The notes: generated from the sequence alone by a model not told the origin. Positions 42,481 to 51,030 are shown, counted from the stretch's first letter. The stretch: DNA of 64,000 nucleotides from Streptomyces exfoliatus (GCF_000725545.1 NZ_JNZP01000026.1:1-64000); one strand, 5' to 3'. A program made the numbers and translations.

Positions 42481-43593
42481 TCAGAAGGTCGTTCGCGTGG
42501 GGAGTGGCGACGCCGGTGCGCTCGTCCGGGTTCCGTCCGCCGCCCCGTCCCGGGGCGGGGGCGCCGCCTCGCCGGCGGGCGCGCTGCCCAGCGAGCCGGT
42601 CAGCGTGAGCCCGAGCGTGACGAGGGTCGCCGCCACGGCCCGCCCGGCGGGCCGCCCCGGCCGGGCGGCGGAGAACCGGCGCGGGCGGGGCGACCGGTGC
42701 GAGCGGTGTGCCCCCGCCTCCCGGGACCCGGGTGCGGTGGAGGGCGCGGAGGGGCCTCCCGCGGTCCGCGGGTCGGCGAGGATCCGGGCGCAGGCGGCGG
42801 CGTCCGGGCGGGCACCGGGGGACCGGTCGGTCATCGCCGTGAGCAGGCGGGCGAGTTCCGCCGGGAGACCGGACGGCAGCACCGGAGGGCGGTGCAGGTG
42901 CGCCAGCGCCGCCTCCAGCGGCGCTCCGGCGTACTCCGCCTCGCCCTTGAGGGTTTCGAGCAGCACCAGGCCGAGGCTGTACACGTCGGCCGCGGGCCCC
43001 GTCCTGCGGCCCAGGGCCTGCTCGGGCGCCATGTAGGAGGCGGTGCCGACGAGGGTGCCCGCGCCCTCGGGGGCGTCGTCCGCGGCCTCGACGCGGCGGG
43101 AGATGCCGAAGTCCGTGAGGTACGGGGTGTCCGACCGGTCCAGCAGGATGTTCGACGGCTTGACGTCACGGTGGACGACGCCGTGGGCGTGCGCGTGGGC
43201 GAGGGCAGAGGCCAGGGCGGCCCCGGTCCGGCAGGTCTCGGCGGGCGTGAGGACCCCGCAGGCGATCCGCCGCCGCAGCGTCGTCCCCCGGACGAGCCGC
43301 ATCACCAGGAACGGCCGGTCCTCGTCGCGGCCCGCGTCGTAGAGGGTCACCAGGCAGGGATGGTGCATCCGGGCCAGCAACCGGGCCTCCTCGCCGCACT
43401 GGGCGTCGGTCCGGCGGGCGCCCGCGGGCCGGTACACCTTCACCGCCACGGGGCGCCGCAACCGCAGGTCCAGCGCCTCGTACACGTCCGCCGTGCCGCC
43501 CCGGCCCAGGAGGCGGTCGAGGCGGTAGCGCCCGGCGACGGTACGGGCCATCCATGTGACGTCCGGATGTACGGCCCTCGTTCGAACCTGCAT
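42481..43593 (-). CDS. Serine/threonine protein kinase with C-terminal membrane segment
   Basis: A 370-residue Hanks-type kinase. Gly loop LLGRGGTADVYEA (about 29-40), K52 in VAVKVY, catalytic loop HRDVKPSNILLD, DFGIS, and the activation segment GTASYMAPEQ. The kinase domain ends near 285. A basic Pro/Arg-rich linker and one hydrophobic segment (AVAATLVTLGLTLTGS, about 330) follow, then a short Ala/Pro tail, so the sensor part is minimal. ATG 43593 is chosen by position of the family start; the frame is open to 43833. It is surrounded by stress-type small genes. Confidence 0.92.
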   Translation of the reverse strand: MQVRTRAVHPDVTWMARTVAGRYRLDRLLGRGGTADVYEALDLRLRRPVAVKVYRPAGARRTDAQCGEEARLLARMHHPCLVTLYDAGRDEDRPFLVMRLVRGTTLRRRIACGVLTPAETCRTGAALASALAHAHAHGVVHRDVKPSNILLDRSDTPYLTDFGISRRVEAADDAPEGAGTLVGTASYMAPEQALGRRTGPAADVYSLGLVLLETLKGEAEYAGAPLEAALAHLHRPPVLPSGLPAELARLLTAMTDRSPGARPDAAACARILADPRTAGGPSAPSTAPGSREAGAHRSHRSPRPRRFSAARPGRPAGRAVAATLVTLGLTLTGSLGSAPAGEAAPPPRDGAADGTRTSAPASPLPTRTTF

Positions 43594-43857
43594 CGGGGGC
43601 TCCCTGGGGGTGTGGCCGGCCCTCTGCCGAAGGGCCGGGAGTCGGGTGCGTCGCCCGCCGGTGCGTGCGCGGGCCCGCGGCTGAACGCGTGCCCCGTCCG
43701 TCCATGAACATCCCCTGAATGAGGGCGAATCGACGGTTCCGGCGTGCCAACGGGGCCAGGAACGACCCGATCCGAACGTCCCCGAGGGCAGCGGAATGAT
43801 CCCGGGAGACCCGGGTACGCGGACGTTGTCCAACCCTCAGGGGAGGAGCAACCAACC

Positions 43858-44082
43858 ATGGGTCTGGGACTGTTCATCATCATGATCGCCGTCGGCGCCA
43901 TTCTCACGTTCGCGACCGACTGGGAGCTCGAAGCGGTGGACCTCGATCTGGTCGGCCTGATCCTGATGGGCGTCGGCCTGCTCGGGACCGCCGTCTACAC
44001 CAGCGTTCTGCGCCGCCGTCGGATGGTGGTCCCGCCGGTGGCGACCACGGTCTCCGACGAAGACCGTCGTGACCTGCTCTGA
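43858..44082 (+). CDS. DUF6458 family small membrane protein
   Basis: A 74-residue protein with two helices (GLGLFIIMIAVGAILTFATDWE; VDLDLVGLILMGVGLLGTAVY) and a basic cytoplasmic tail. The WELEAVDLDLVGLILMGVG signature is that of the actinobacterial DUF6458 family. Strong RBS GGGGAGGAG before ATG 43858. Divergent from the kinase. Confidence 0.88.
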   Translation: MGLGLFIIMIAVGAILTFATDWELEAVDLDLVGLILMGVGLLGTAVYTSVLRRRRMVVPPVATTVSDEDRRDLL

Positions 44083-44142
44083 GGCGGCGCGCACGTCCGG
44101 CGCCGCGCCCTGCACGAACACAGCGACAGAGGAGTGACAGCG

Positions 44143-44517
44143 ATGACCGACCATCTGTGGTCCTTCAGCACCGAGTCCGGCCACCTGGCGGGTACCGACC
44201 TCACCGGGTGGCGCGTCGAGGCCACCGACGGCCACATCGGCAAGGTGGACAAACACTCCGACGAGGTGGACGCCTCCTATCTGGTCGTCGACACGGGCGT
44301 CTGGATCTTCGGCAAGGAGGTGCTCATCCCGGCGCGGGCGGTGACCCGCGTCGACCTGGAGGAGCAGACCCTCCACCTCGCCCTGTCGAAGGAACAGGTG
44401 AAGGACTCGCCCGAGTTCGTCTCCGACAAGCACCTGGCGGACCGCCAGTACCGCGAGGAGATCGGGCAGTACTACCGCACGTCCTGGCCCTTCCCGGGAG
44501 GCATGGGCGGCTTCTGA
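44143..44517 (+). CDS. PRC-barrel domain protein
   Basis: A 124-residue protein with a PRC-barrel core (LTGWRVEATDGHIGKVDKHSDEVDASYLVVDTG, then FGKEVLIPARAVTRVDLEEQTLHL, as regions). The fold is a small beta-barrel found in stress and photosynthetic-reaction-centre proteins. Residues after about 90 are charged, ending FPGGMGGF. ATG 44143 has AGAGGAG at good distance; GTG 44134 would overlap that RBS. It follows the DUF6458 gene and is probably cotranscribed. Confidence 0.9.
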   Translation: MTDHLWSFSTESGHLAGTDLTGWRVEATDGHIGKVDKHSDEVDASYLVVDTGVWIFGKEVLIPARAVTRVDLEEQTLHLALSKEQVKDSPEFVSDKHLADRQYREEIGQYYRTSWPFPGGMGGF

Positions 44518-44583
44518 GGGTGGCCGGCGACCTCAAGCGGTTCGAGTCGTTCATCGTGGAGCGCGGCGGCCCGCGGACAGGCG

Positions 44584-44618
44584 GCCGGCGCGGATCGGAC
44601 TGAGGATCCGGCGCCGGC
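44584..44618. terminator. Hairpin between the PRC-barrel gene and the tRNA
   Basis: GCCGGCGCGGATC pairs with GATCCGGCGCCGGC with one bulged base. It lies just 3' of the convergent tRNA gene and 67 bp after the PRC-barrel stop, so it could end both transcripts. Confidence 0.6.
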
Positions 44619-44625
44619 GCGCCCT

Positions 44626-44702
44626 TGGCAGGGGTGACAGGAGTCGAACCTGCGGCATCCGGTTTTGGAGACCGGCGCTCTGGCCATCTGAGCTACACCC
44701 CT
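44626..44702 (-). tRNA. tRNA-Trp, anticodon CCA
   Basis: On the minus strand a full cloverleaf can be drawn. The acceptor stem is AGGGGTG paired with CACCCCT, the D-arm TAGCTCAGATGGCCAGAGC, the anticodon arm CCGGT-CTCCAAA-ACCGG with anticodon CCA, and the T-arm GCAGG-TTCGACT-CCTGT. The discriminator is G, and CCA is encoded (44626-44628). Total 77 nt with CCA. No integrase or att-like duplication is nearby. Confidence 0.94.
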
Positions 44703-45223
44703 CTGGTGTGCGGGAAGCGTGTCACGCCGACGGGAGCCGGCGCCACCGGATATCGCGGTGAGGAACGGACGACACCGCGCACCCGTACCTGCCGGCTCGA
44801 CCGTCGTTCGCCCCGCGCCGACGGCCACACGACCGCCCCGCTCGGGCCCCTCCCGACGCGGGGCGGAGCCCGTGTCGAGGTCCTTGGGGCCCGCCCCGTG
44901 AGAAACCGGATCGGGTGGCATGGATCCCGGTCGGCGGGGCAGGCGGGTGTCGAGCGATGGGACGCTCACGCCGGACGATCCACGGTTCCCCCCCTTGCCG
45001 TGGGTCGGCGGCACCCGCGAGCGGCCCGCACCCCGTAGAGGTGCGGGCCGCTCGCATGCCGTCCCGAGCCGGCGCCCCGAGCCCGCTCCCCGGAGGGCCG
45101 GACCGCCGAGCGGTCTCCTCGCATCCACGGGGTTTGGCTCCGGGGAGAGCGGCAAGCCGAACTGGTAGGCACCGGAAGCGGGGTGACGGACAGTCGCCCG
45201 CGGAACCCACCCAGGAGGCGCTC
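44703..45223. other. Non-coding stretch with an isolated 16-bp hairpin
   Basis: No supported gene was found. The tRNA promoter must lie at the left part, on the minus strand. At 45017-45055 there is a perfect 16-bp inverted repeat (GCGAGCGGCCCGCACC with its complement, 7-nt loop) that looks like a terminator but has no clear gene to end; it may mark an unannotated small RNA or a short gene. Confidence 0.5.
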
Positions 45224-45760
45224 ATGTCGAACCCGACCCGAGCCCTCGTCCGTGGGGCGCCGTGGGCCGCGCCGGTGGGACCGACCCGGCCTCACCGCCT
45301 CGCCCACCCCGCCGGTGACCCGTCGGGACCGGGGACGGTCCTCCGGCTCCACGGGCATCGGCGCGAGCCGCCGTACCCGGGGGGCCCCGCGGGAACGCTT
45401 CCCACGCCCGCGCACTCCGGTCGGACCGCCGCGGCGGAGCCCTCCGCACCGGTCCGCCCGCCCCGTCGCCCGACCCGCTCTCCGGTGACGCCGCCGTCGC
45501 GGCCGCCGGAGGCCGCAGTCCCGTCCGAGAACCCCAGTGCCTCGGGCCGGAGCGGGGAGTACCGCACGTACGCTCCCGCCGTGACCCCCGACGCGCCGCG
45601 CGGACGGGACGGGAAGGAGGGGCGGGAGGGGCTGAACGGGCGGGCCGGCGGTCCCGCCGCCGGTGACCGCGGGCGGCCGCCCGGCGACGACGGGAACGCC
45701 CGTCGCGGACGGTGGCGTCACCACGCGCCCCCACGAACGGCCGGTACGCCGCGGACCTGA
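45224..45760 (+). CDS. Possible low-complexity hypothetical protein
   Basis: A 178-codon frame starting ATG 45224 (SNPTRALVRGAPW...). It is listed because a consensus AGGAGG lies five bases upstream and a terminator-like hairpin follows the stop by 22 bp. Composition is Pro/Arg/Gly/Ala-rich with no recognisable domain, and third-position GC is lower than in neighbouring genes, so it may be spurious or a decayed gene. Confidence 0.35.
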   Translation: MSNPTRALVRGAPWAAPVGPTRPHRLAHPAGDPSGPGTVLRLHGHRREPPYPGGPAGTLPTPAHSGRTAAAEPSAPVRPPRRPTRSPVTPPSRPPEAAVPSENPSASGRSGEYRTYAPAVTPDAPRGRDGKEGREGLNGRAGGPAAGDRGRPPGDDGNARRGRWRHHAPPRTAGTPRT

Positions 45761-45782
45761 CTCCGCACCGTGCCGCGCCGGA

Positions 45783-45813
45783 CGGAAGCCCCCACGCTCG
45801 ACGGGGGCTTCCG
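45783..45813 (+). terminator. Terminator-like hairpin
   Basis: The 11-bp stem CGGAAGCCCCC / GGGGGCTTCCG has an 8-nt loop. It would end a transcript through the doubtful ORF at 45224-45760. Confidence 0.6.
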
Positions 45814-45929
45814 CCGTGCCGACCCCGATCCAGGACGCCACACGCCCGCGCCGTGCCCCCGAGGCCCGCCCCGGGCTCCGTATCGCCCCGCGACTCTTCG
45901 AGCCGCCCGTGACGCAGAGGAGGATCTTC

Positions 45930-46508
45930 ATGAACGAACGAGACGGCGGTACGCCGGAGGAACAGCCGAGGGAGGCTGGGCGCGGCGGGAACGCAGAAGT
46001 GGAGGACGGCGGCGGCACCGGTGCCCGTACCGGCAGGCACGACGGGCGCGGCGAGACGGAGGAGGAGCGCGCGGACCGGCGCTGGCAGGAGCTCCTCCAG
46101 GAGATCCGGGTCGCCCAGACCGGCGTCCAGATCCTCCTCGGCTTCCTCCTCACCGTGGTCTTCACCCCGCTCTTCCACGACCTGGAGCAGACCGACAAGA
46201 CGATCTACCTGGTCACGGTCGTCCTCGGGTCGCTGGCGACGGGCGCGCTGATAGGCCCCGTCTCCTTCCACCGGATCGTGTCGGGGCGGCGGGTCAAGCC
46301 CCAGGCCGTCGCCTGGGCCTCCCGGCTCACCTTCACCGGCATCCTGCTGCTGCTCGCGACGCTGACGGCCGCCCTGTTCCTCATCCTGCGGGTGGCGACG
46401 CACGACCCGTACGTGCCCTGGCTGGTCTCCGGCGTCCTCGCCTGGTACCTGAGCTGCTGGTTCGCCCTGCCCCTGTGGGTCCGCACCCACTACGCCGACA
46501 GAAGCTGA
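45930..46508 (+). CDS. DUF6328 family membrane protein
   Basis: A 192-residue protein. The first 60 residues are acidic and Gly/Arg-rich, followed by RWQELLQEIRVAQTGVQILLGFLLTVVF (region), the family motif, and four predicted helices ending in VLAWYLSCWFALPLWV. Topology is typical of actinobacterial DUF6328 proteins; function unknown. ATG 45930 has GAGGAGG upstream. A 20-bp hairpin follows. Confidence 0.87.
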   Translation: MNERDGGTPEEQPREAGRGGNAEVEDGGGTGARTGRHDGRGETEEERADRRWQELLQEIRVAQTGVQILLGFLLTVVFTPLFHDLEQTDKTIYLVTVVLGSLATGALIGPVSFHRIVSGRRVKPQAVAWASRLTFTGILLLLATLTAALFLILRVATHDPYVPWLVSGVLAWYLSCWFALPLWVRTHYADRS

Positions 46509-46551
46509 CCGGAGCACGCCACCGGGAACCGCCGATGGGGGAGGACGACGA

Positions 46552-46595
46552 CGGAGAGGGGCGGCCCGCCGTATGGCGGGCCGCCCCTCTCCGTG
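46552..46595. terminator. Bidirectional terminator
   Basis: A perfect 20-bp stem (ACGGAGAGGGGCGGCCCGCC with its complement) has a GTAT loop. It lies between the plus-strand DUF6328 gene and the minus-strand CsbD gene. Confidence 0.93.
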
Positions 46596-46621
46596 CCGGA
46601 CGAGGTCCGTCGTCCGTCGGA

Positions 46622-46795
46622 TCAGTGCTTGAAGGCGTCCTTCGCCTTCTCCTTCGCGCTGCGCGCGTCGCCCTTGGCCTGCTCGGCCCGGCCTTCCGCC
46701 TCGAGACGCTCGTCGTCGGTCATCCGGCCGACCGCCTCCTTGACCTTGCCCTTGACCTGCTCGCCCTTGGCCTTGCTCTTCTGCTGACCGGACAC
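46622..46795 (-). CDS. CsbD family stress protein
   Basis: A 57-residue Lys/Glu-rich helical protein starting with GTG 46795, with AAGGAG upstream. The product (SGQQKSKAKGEQVKGKVKEA..., then GRMTDDERLEAEGRAEQAKG and KEKAKDAFKH) is a clear CsbD/YjbJ-type protein of usual length. In Bacillus, CsbD is a sigma-B-controlled general-stress protein; its role is unknown. Confidence 0.9.
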   Translation of the reverse strand: MSGQQKSKAKGEQVKGKVKEAVGRMTDDERLEAEGRAEQAKGDARSAKEKAKDAFKH

Positions 46796-46890
46796 GAGGG
46801 ATCACTCCTTCTCCGTGCGACACATCTGACAACAGAACGCCTCGCCGGAATCGCCGAGAACAAACCCATGGAAATCAGGCGCTCCACCGC

Positions 46891-48621
46891 TCAGCCCGCA
46901 CCGGAGGGGAGGTTCTCCTTGATCTTGGCGATGGCGAAGCCCCACCCCTGCGACACCGTCGGCTTCCCCGGCACGGCCACCTCCGAGGGGTTGGTCAGCA
47001 CGTCGAGGAGGACCGGGCCGGGGAGGGCGAGCGCCTTGCGCACGGCCTCGTCCAGCTCGCCCGGCGCGGTGACGCGGATGCCGGTCAGCCCGAGCGCCTC
47101 GGCCACCGCGGCGAAGTCGGGATTGTCCAGTACCGTCCCGAACTCGGGAAGCCCCGCCTGCTCCTGCTCCAGCTTGACCATGCCGAGGCGGCGGTTGTCG
47201 AAGACGACGAGCTTCACCGGCAGCCGTTCGGAGCGGATGGTCATCAGGTCGCCGAGCAGCATGCCGAGTCCGCCGTCGCCGCAGAAGGCCACGACCTGCC
47301 GGTCCGGGGCCCACAGCTGGGCCCCGATGGCCTGGGGCATGGCGTTGGCCATGGAGCCGAGGTTGTAGGAGCCGATCAGCCGGCGGGCGCCGCGCATCCG
47401 CACGAGCCGCGAGAGCCACACGGTGGCCATCCCGGTGTCCGAGGTGAAGATCGCGTCGTCGGCGGCGTGGCGGTCGACGGCCACCGCGAGAGCCTCGGGA
47501 CGGATGTCCGCCTCCCGGTTGTCGAACATGGCCCGCACCCGTCCCAGCAGCCGCCTGTCGTGGGCGGGGTCGGCGAGGTCGGCCTGGTCCTTCTGCCAGT
47601 CCGCGTAGCGCTCGCGGGCCTCGTCGAGGTGGGAGCGCGACGGGACGGGCGTCAGCAGCGGCAGCAGGGCCCGCAGCGTCGCGCCCACGTCACCGGCGAG
47701 CCCGACGTCCACCGGAACGCGGCGCCCGAGGTGCTCCTCGCGGGTGTCGATCTGCACGATCCGGCAGTCCTCCGGATACCAGTCCCGATAGGGGAAGTCC
47801 GTCCCGAGCATGATCAGCGTGTCGCAGGAGTCCATGGCGTGGGCCGCGGCCGGATTGCCGATGAGGCCTGTCTGGCCGACCTCGTACGGGTTGTCGTCCT
47901 CGAAGCCCTCCTTGCCCTTCAGGGTCAGCACCATCGGTGCCGACAGCAGCTCGGCGGCGCGCAACACCTCCTCACGGGCCTGCCGGGCGCCGCGCCCCAC
48001 CAGGAGGGTGACCCGCGAGCCCCGGGTGATCGCCTCGGCCGCCTCGGCGAGCGCCGGGTCGTCGGGACGCGTGACGGCCGGGCGCGGCAGAGCGAACCGC
48101 GTCGGCCGGTCCTCCTCGACCTCCTGGTCGCCGAGGTCGCCGGGGACGGTCAGCACCGCCACGCCCCGCCCGGTCACGGCCGCCCGCACCGCGGACTCCA
48201 GCAGCCGTGGCATCTGGGAGGGGGAGGTCACGGTGGCGCGGTACACGGCCACGTCCCGGAAGAGGAGGTCGTTGTCGACCTCCTGGAAGTAGTCCCCGCC
48301 CATCTCCGACAGCGGCACCTGGCCGCAGATCGCCAGGACCGGCGCCCCGCTCTTGGCCGCGTCGTAGAGTCCGTTCAGCAGGTGCACCGAGCCCGGTCCC
48401 ACCGTGCCCATGCAGACGGCCAGCTCTCCGGAGAGCTGGGCGCGTGCTCCGGCGGCGAAGGCCGCCGCCTCCTCGTGGCGGAAGCCGGTCCAGTCGATGC
48501 CCTCGGTGGTCCGGATGGCGTCGGTGAGCGGGTTGAGCGCGTCGCCGACCACGCCGAAGACACGGCCGACACCGAGGTCCGCGAGCCCGTCGATGATCAC
48601 CTGTGCGACGGTACGAGTCAT
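46891..48621 (-). CDS. Thiamine pyrophosphate-dependent enzyme, pyruvate oxidase/pyruvate:quinone dehydrogenase (PoxB) type
   Basis: A 576-residue enzyme. The N-terminal TPP/Pyr domain has GVVGDALNPLTDAI and catalytic Glu in FRHEEAAAFAAGA. The middle FAD/DHS-like domain is about 190-330. The PP domain carries the ThDP motif FCGDGGLGMLLGDLMT ... VVFDNRRLGMVKLEQ. The C-terminus ends in a short IKENLPSGAG tail. PoxB-type enzymes oxidatively decarboxylate pyruvate to acetate and CO2, passing electrons to quinone. ATG 48621 has GGGAGA upstream. It lies 32 bp downstream of the glutamate-synthase-like gene, with a hairpin in the junction. Confidence 0.88.
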   Translation of the reverse strand: MTRTVAQVIIDGLADLGVGRVFGVVGDALNPLTDAIRTTEGIDWTGFRHEEAAAFAAGARAQLSGELAVCMGTVGPGSVHLLNGLYDAAKSGAPVLAICGQVPLSEMGGDYFQEVDNDLLFRDVAVYRATVTSPSQMPRLLESAVRAAVTGRGVAVLTVPGDLGDQEVEEDRPTRFALPRPAVTRPDDPALAEAAEAITRGSRVTLLVGRGARQAREEVLRAAELLSAPMVLTLKGKEGFEDDNPYEVGQTGLIGNPAAAHAMDSCDTLIMLGTDFPYRDWYPEDCRIVQIDTREEHLGRRVPVDVGLAGDVGATLRALLPLLTPVPSRSHLDEARERYADWQKDQADLADPAHDRRLLGRVRAMFDNREADIRPEALAVAVDRHAADDAIFTSDTGMATVWLSRLVRMRGARRLIGSYNLGSMANAMPQAIGAQLWAPDRQVVAFCGDGGLGMLLGDLMTIRSERLPVKLVVFDNRRLGMVKLEQEQAGLPEFGTVLDNPDFAAVAEALGLTGIRVTAPGELDEAVRKALALPGPVLLDVLTNPSEVAVPGKPTVSQGWGFAIAKIKENLPSGAG

Positions 48622-48646
48622 GGGGTCTCCCTTCACTGTGGATGTC

Positions 48647-48674
48647 GACCGGTTCACCGGAGGGTGAACCGGTC
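48647..48674 (-). other. Hairpin at the junction of the glutamate-synthase-like and PoxB-like genes
   Basis: The perfect 12-bp stem GACCGGTTCACC / GGTGAACCGGTC, loop GGAG, overlaps the stop codon of the upstream gene and ends 26 bases before the PoxB-like ATG. It could be an attenuating terminator or mRNA-stability element. Confidence 0.7.
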
Positions 48675-50246
48675 GGGATGAGCTGCCTTCCAGTCGCCTG
48701 CCCACGTGTCCGGAACCGATGCGGGCGACAGGAGCTGACCGGGTTCGAGGGGTTCGTACAGCTCGGCGTGGGACCGCACGGCGTCCGGTCCGACCAGGCG
48801 CAGCAGCATGCCGGGCCCCAGCTCCCGGGGGCCGTCGGCACCCAGGGCGGCCATGAGCGCGAGGGCGCTCCGGACGGTCGCCTCCTGGAAGCGCCGGACC
48901 CGCTCCGCCTTGTCCTGGACGTCGAGGGCGCGGGCGCGCCGGGGGTCCTGCGTGGCGACCCCGACGGGACAGGTGTTGGTGTGGCAGCGCTGGGCCTGGA
49001 TGCACCCGAGGGCGAACATCATGGCCCGGGCGGAGTTGGTGTAGTCGGCGCCCTGGATCAGCCGCTTGACGATGTCGCTCCCGGTGGCGATCTTGCCGGA
49101 GGCACCGATCCGGATCCGGTCGCGCAGCCCCGTGCCGACGAGGGCCCGGTGCACCGTGGTCAGGCCCTCGGTGAGGGGCAGGCCGACGGTGTCCGCGAAC
49201 TCCAGTGGGGCGGCGCCCGTGCCGCCCTCCGCCCCGTCGACGACGATGAAGTCGGGCGTGAGGTTCTCCTCCAGCATCGCCTTGCAGACGGCGAGGAAGT
49301 CGCGGCGCGCGCCCACGCACAGCTTGAAGCCGACCGGCTTGCCGCCGGAGAGCTCCCGCATCCGGCCGAGGAAGCGCACCAGTTCCCGGGGGGTCCGGTA
49401 GACGCGGTGGTACGGCGGGGAGATCACCGTGCGGCCCTCGGGGACGCCGCGGACGGCGGCGATCTCCCGGCCGACCTTGGAGCCGGGCAGTACGCCCCCG
49501 ATGCCGGGCTTCGCGCCCTGGCTGATCTTCAGCAGGACGCAGGCGACCTGGTCGAGCGCGGCCTTCTCCGCGAACCGCCGTGAGTCGAAGCCGCCGTCCT
49601 CGGCACGGCAGCCGAAGTACCCGGTCCCGATCTCCCAGACGAGGTCGCCGCCGGGGGCGAGGTGGTGCTCCGATATTCCGCCCTCGCCGGTGTCGTGGGC
49701 GAAGCCACCGCGCCGGGCGCCCTCGTTCAGGGCGCGGATCGCCCGGGCCGACAGGGAGCCGAAGCTCATCGCCGACACGTTGAGCAGGGCCATGTCGTAG
49801 GGCCGGGCGCAGTCGGGGCCGCCGATCCGGACCCGGGGCGGCTCGTCCGGCACCGGGCGCGGGGCCATGGAGGGGACCAGGTACTCGGTGCCGGTCCGGC
49901 CCAGCTCCAGCTCGGTGCCGAAGGGGTCCTCGGCGTCCGTCCCCTTCGCCCGCTCGTACACGATGGACCGGGTGTCCCGGTCGAAGGGCACGCCGTCGAC
50001 GTTCCCCTCGACGAAGTACTGCTGCACCTCGGGGCGGATCGCCTCCATCGCGAACCGCAGGTGCCCGAGGAGCGGGTAGTTGCGCAGGATCGAGTGGCGC
50101 CGCTGGACGACGTCGTACGACGCGACCGCGGCGAGCAACAGGGCGGGGCCGGCCGCGCACCACCACCACGGGGACACCCAGGCGGCCGCGAGGCCGGTGG
50201 CGAGCGCGGTGAGGACGGGGCAGACCACGAGCAGTGACGTCACCAT
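48654..50246 (-). CDS. FMN-binding glutamate synthase family protein, membrane-anchored
   Basis: A 530-residue protein. Two N-terminal hydrophobic segments (about 3-22 and 26-42) precede a GltB-type FMN barrel: ALLNVSAMSFGSLSARAIRALNEGA, EGGISEHHLAPGGDLVWEIGTGYFG, QGAKPGIGGVLPG, VDGAEGGTGAAPLEF and RIRIGASGKIATG (segments). The cysteines CIQAQRCHTNTCPVG match the 3Fe-4S cluster loop of glutamate synthase. The glutaminase and NADPH subunits are absent, so this is the stand-alone archaeal-type/YerD-like class of unknown reaction. ATG 50246 has no strong RBS. Confidence 0.87.
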   Translation of the reverse strand: MVTSLLVVCPVLTALATGLAAAWVSPWWWCAAGPALLLAAVASYDVVQRRHSILRNYPLLGHLRFAMEAIRPEVQQYFVEGNVDGVPFDRDTRSIVYERAKGTDAEDPFGTELELGRTGTEYLVPSMAPRPVPDEPPRVRIGGPDCARPYDMALLNVSAMSFGSLSARAIRALNEGARRGGFAHDTGEGGISEHHLAPGGDLVWEIGTGYFGCRAEDGGFDSRRFAEKAALDQVACVLLKISQGAKPGIGGVLPGSKVGREIAAVRGVPEGRTVISPPYHRVYRTPRELVRFLGRMRELSGGKPVGFKLCVGARRDFLAVCKAMLEENLTPDFIVVDGAEGGTGAAPLEFADTVGLPLTEGLTTVHRALVGTGLRDRIRIGASGKIATGSDIVKRLIQGADYTNSARAMMFALGCIQAQRCHTNTCPVGVATQDPRRARALDVQDKAERVRRFQEATVRSALALMAALGADGPRELGPGMLLRLVGPDAVRSHAELYEPLEPGQLLSPASVPDTWAGDWKAAHPDRFTLR

Positions 50247-50357
50247 GGACGGCCGTCTGTCCCGGACCGGCGCGGTCAAGCGCGCGAGGGGAACGGGCGG
50301 GGCGGGACCGGTGGGCCCGCGTCCACCAGGTTTAGCGTGCGGGAGTCGGGCGAGACG

Positions 50358-50735
50358 ATGCCCATGAGTGCTTCGGAGAACAGCGAACGGAACCAGTTCC
50401 CCTGGACCGGCCCCTACGCCGTCCCGGACTACCCCGACCTGACGCGGGTGGACGACCCCGACGTGGACGAGAGGTACGAGCCGGCCGCTCTCGGGGAGCC
50501 GCGCGTCCTGTCCGCGCCGTTCGCGCAGAAGGCCCGCACGGCCTCGTACGTGGCACGCGGCGCCGGCAGCGACCTGTGGGCCGCCGCGCGTGCGCACCCG
50601 ACCGTGACGGCCGGTGCCGCCGTAGGCACGGCGGCCGCGCTCGCACTCGTGTACGGGTGGGGGCACCGGGCCGGGCGCCTGGCCGCGCGGCGCGACCTCG
50701 GCCCGGTGGCCCTCTTCCTGGAACGCCGCGGCTGA
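50358..50735 (+). CDS. Hypothetical protein with one transmembrane helix
   Basis: A 125-residue protein. The acidic, Pro-rich N-terminal half (NQFPWTGPYAVPDYPDLT) precedes a predicted helix VTAGAAVGTAAALALVYGWG (about 82-101) and a basic end. No family was recognised. ATG 50358 is uncertain: ATG 50364 is just as close to the weak RBS. Divergent from the glutamate-synthase-like gene. Confidence 0.65.
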   Translation: MPMSASENSERNQFPWTGPYAVPDYPDLTRVDDPDVDERYEPAALGEPRVLSAPFAQKARTASYVARGAGSDLWAAARAHPTVTAGAAVGTAAALALVYGWGHRAGRLAARRDLGPVALFLERRG

Positions 50736-50833
50736 GCGGGCGCGCTTCCAGCCCTCGTACGAGGCCGGTGCGTGTGTACGCCGTCCGGCCGTCCCTCTAC
50801 TTTCCGTCACCGTCCTTACGGAGGTCGATCCGC

Positions 50834-50995
50834 ATGGTCCCCCTGCTTCTCGTACTGCTGCTCGCCCTGCTCCTCTTCGGCGCCGGCTTCGCCGTCAAGG
50901 CGCTCTGGTGGATCGCCGTCATCGTGCTCGTCGTGTGGCTGCTGGGCTTCGTGGCCCGGCCGAAGGGCGGCACGGGCCGCTGGTACCGCTGGTAG
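50834..50995 (+). CDS. Hydrophobic small membrane protein, lmo0937/DUF5670-like
   Basis: A 53-residue protein with two hydrophobic segments (VPLLLVLLLALLLFGAGFAV; WWIAVIVLVVWLLGFVA) and a basic, aromatic end GGTGRWYRW. It resembles the small stress-associated hydrophobic proteins common in actinobacteria. ATG 50834 has GGAGGT nine bases upstream. Confidence 0.82.
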   Translation: MVPLLLVLLLALLLFGAGFAVKALWWIAVIVLVVWLLGFVARPKGGTGRWYRW

Positions 50996-51030
50996 GCGGC
51001 CCCGCGGCGCGCGCCCGCCCGTCGGCGTGA

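Noticed and set aside
44626..44702. tRNA as an integration site for a mobile element
   Set aside because: No integrase, excisionase or repeated tRNA 3' end is seen within the window.
44625..45038. ORF reading through the tRNA-Trp gene on the plus strand
   Set aside because: Its first residues are the antisense translation of the tRNA, a known annotation artefact.
48654..50246. Glutamate synthase large subunit
   Set aside because: It lacks the N-terminal glutaminase domain and is only 530 residues, with membrane segments; only the FMN/Fe-S core is shared.
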